Shown: positions 62,254 to 64,000 of the stretch, in pieces
Layout of the letters: each line of letters opens with the position of its first letter
Numbering within the stretch: the first letter of the stretch is position 1
From: Straminergon stramineum
Lineage: Eukaryota; Streptophyta; Bryopsida; Hypnales; Calliergonaceae
Reading direction: 5' to 3'
Length of the DNA: 64,000 bases
NCBI GenBank assembly: GCA_963920665.1
Contig: OY987265.1
Coordinates: 34,353,001-34,417,000 of the forward strand
Made by a program: the position numbers and the translations under genes
The notes under the pieces: generated by a model
What the model was told of the DNA's origin: nothing
What the model saw: only the letters and a program-made list of their open reading frames with translations
Database searches by the model: none

Positions 62254-63200
62254 TCAACCCGTAAAGGACCAAATGGCATTTTCTAGCAACATAGCAATTT
62301 GGGGCAACTCACTACAAATGGAATTTTTTTTTTCTTTAAAATTTTCACATTGCATATGCCTTAGGAGTAGCTTTAAGGCCCAACAATTTTCATAACTTTT
62401 GAATACATGGTTAAAAAGTTATGGTATGATATACAGTTTTCATTGCTTGGTAGGCAACTCGGGTATAAAAAATAACTTCTTTAAAAATCACTTTCTTTTA
62501 AAATAAAAATTTGAAATTGGTTTTCTAGATTAATATTTAGATGGAAAGCTTTGAATCCTTCCATTTTGATTTATGAGATGAAAGTTATGAAGAGTTTAAG
62601 TTGTGGGTAGTTTGTGGATAGTTATGGAATCTCCACTATAAAATAAACTTTGAAGACCTATATTTAATTCAATTTTTAATATTTTTAGAAAAAAATAAAA
62701 TCCTGAGGTGTAGATTGTTCATTAAAACATTACAACCATTGGGATTGGAATTTTTCAATTCCATAAATAAATTGTTAACAATCTGGTATTTTGAATCATT
62801 TTCTACTTTCTACTTACTAAATTTTTCCTATATGTTGTACAATTCCAAATGATCAAAAAAATTTCAAGAATGTAGAAAACTTGCCTTGACAAATGAATCC
62901 AAAGAGTTACAACCATTTTGGATATTTTTTCATAATGATCTAACCTTGTGAAGTGCAGCTGCCCAGATTTTCACAGGGCCAAAAAAGACTTTTTGTCAAT
63001 TTAAACGCTAATATCTTGTAATCTACACGGTGGAAATTTCTGAAATTTTTTCCACATCTTCTAAAACCAATGTAATACAAGATCCTAAGGTTAAATGTGT
63101 CCTAAAACGTGTTTTTCTAAGAAAATTGGTACTTGTAATAGAAATGGCAGTTTTGAAGCATTTTTTGGTGAAAACATAGTCAAATACATTTAGGGGTTAA
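62254..63200 (-). mobile_element. Long TTAA element (family B, 947 bp), inverted copy
   Basis: Left end TCAACCCGTAAAGGACC (one base off TTAA, one base off consensus) and right end AATACATTTAGGGGTTAA. Nearly the whole length is homologous, in reverse orientation, to the element at 9502-10455. Non-coding. Confidence 0.72.
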
Positions 63201-64000
63201 CACTTAAAGATTGACTTGTGTTCTGATTTCAAATATGTTAGAAAAATGATCATGTACAATATAGGCCATCTAAATGAAGATTATCAAGTAGTCACATGAT
63301 TGTGTGTAAGGAACAAAAGTTGCAAGTTTGACTACAAATTAATCCATCAAATACAACATAATTGGCTCTAGTCATTGGTTGCACAAAAAACCCTAAAATC
63401 CACCCTAAACCTAAAATGTTGGTGATGCCATGCCAATGGTGCCACCATGACCCCTCATCTTAGAGATTTTTGTTAGGGTTTGTTGCAATCAAGGCCATCA
63501 TTTGCTTTCTCCTTGCCCCCATTTTCTTGTGCCACATTTTATAGTTTTACCTAGGATAATGCTCTCTCTCAGGACCCAATGTTTTCTTTTGAATCTTTCA
63601 ATGGTTTATTGATTCTTCATCTTCTTTTCTTTATATTGGCTTCTTGGTTGACATTGCATAGTTACAACTTTTAACACGCTTGCTCATCTTCAAAGTTATG
63701 GCGTGTTGTGAGGAAATATGCAAAATCTTGATTTCTTGAAAACATTGAACATAATCTAGCCAATTGTAAATGTAGGTGAACTTGCAATTTGAAGACTTCA
63801 TTTCATTTTAGTTTAGCTTAGGCTTTTAGCTTTGAAGAGATTAAATTGATAACATTTTTGTGGGATTCAATTTGTTATGGCGCTAGCTATGTAAGGTTTT
63901 CATTGTTTTGTAGTTGTGTGGAACTTCATTCAATCAAGTCTATGGCTTGTAGTGAAGATTTGAGATTCTTATACAAAATCAGGATTGTGAGGAATTTGAG
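63201..64000. other. AT-rich DNA to the window edge
   Basis: No gene is supported. Confidence 0.35.

Noticed and set aside
8235..63200. TTTAGGG-like runs (for example CATTTAGGGGTTAA) as interstitial telomere sequence
   Set aside because: They occur singly, never as tandem arrays, and always at the edges of the TTAA elements, so they are transposon termini.
1..64000. CRISPR arrays, bacterial operons, tRNA or rRNA genes, organellar inserts, viral genes
   Set aside because: I looked for and saw no regularly spaced repeats, cloverleaf genes, ribosomal sequence or viral motifs. The intron-containing plant genes show this is nuclear plant DNA.

Overview
The window is nuclear DNA of a land plant. 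Five protein-coding genes are recognisable or clearly spliced on GT-AG introns, and four of them belong to plant families: a plant haspin kinase, a VOZ transcription factor, a GDSL esterase/lipase, a calcium-regulated mitochondrial carrier (SCaMC/APC) and a subclass III SnRK2 kinase (the carrier and haspin families also occur outside plants). A sixth locus, on the minus strand, is a multi-exon Cys/His-rich gene I do not recognise. The SnRK2 protein reads like bryophyte members of the family, so I favour a non-seed plant (moss or liverwort, less likely a lycophyte). This is inference; no organellar or ribosomal marker is present to settle it.

Layout. 1.46-7.09 kb (+): haspin, 15 coding exons, 816 aa by my reconstruction. 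7.1-17.2 kb: AT-rich intergenic DNA with TTAA-flanked elements and a foldback repeat. 17.26-20.71 kb (+): VOZ, 4 coding exons, 480 aa. 21.9-23.5 kb: two adjoining TTAA elements and a Stowaway-like MITE. 29.06-24.96 kb (-): the uncharacterised gene, about 901 aa. 34.32-36.38 kb (+): GDSL lipase, 5 exons, 381 aa. 38.99-43.15 kb (+): SCaMC-type carrier, 5 exons, 488 aa. 44.2-52.1 kb: gene-free, several MITE families. 52.72-54.86 kb (+): SnRK2, 9 exons, 350 aa. 55-64 kb: gene-free, AT-rich, with long TTAA elements and a 578-bp hairpin.

The genes are not an operon and have separate jobs: mitotic histone phosphorylation (haspin), transcription (VOZ), ABA/osmotic signalling (SnRK2), mitochondrial adenine-nucleotide/phosphate transport (SCaMC) and extracellular or secretory lipid ester hydrolysis (GDSL). 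Exons are GC-richer than the DNA between genes, most strongly in SnRK2 and SCaMC.

The most unusual signal is repeat-borne. At least thirteen elements begin TTAACCC and end GGGTTAA, or a one- or two-base variant, and fall into two size families (about 230 bp and about 570-950 bp). TTAA target duplication plus a CCC...GGG terminus is the signature of piggyBac-type DNA transposons. None of the copies here encodes a transposase. The other striking item is the uncharacterised Cys/His-rich gene. All exon joins were made by hand from splice consensus and reading phase, and no transcript evidence was available.
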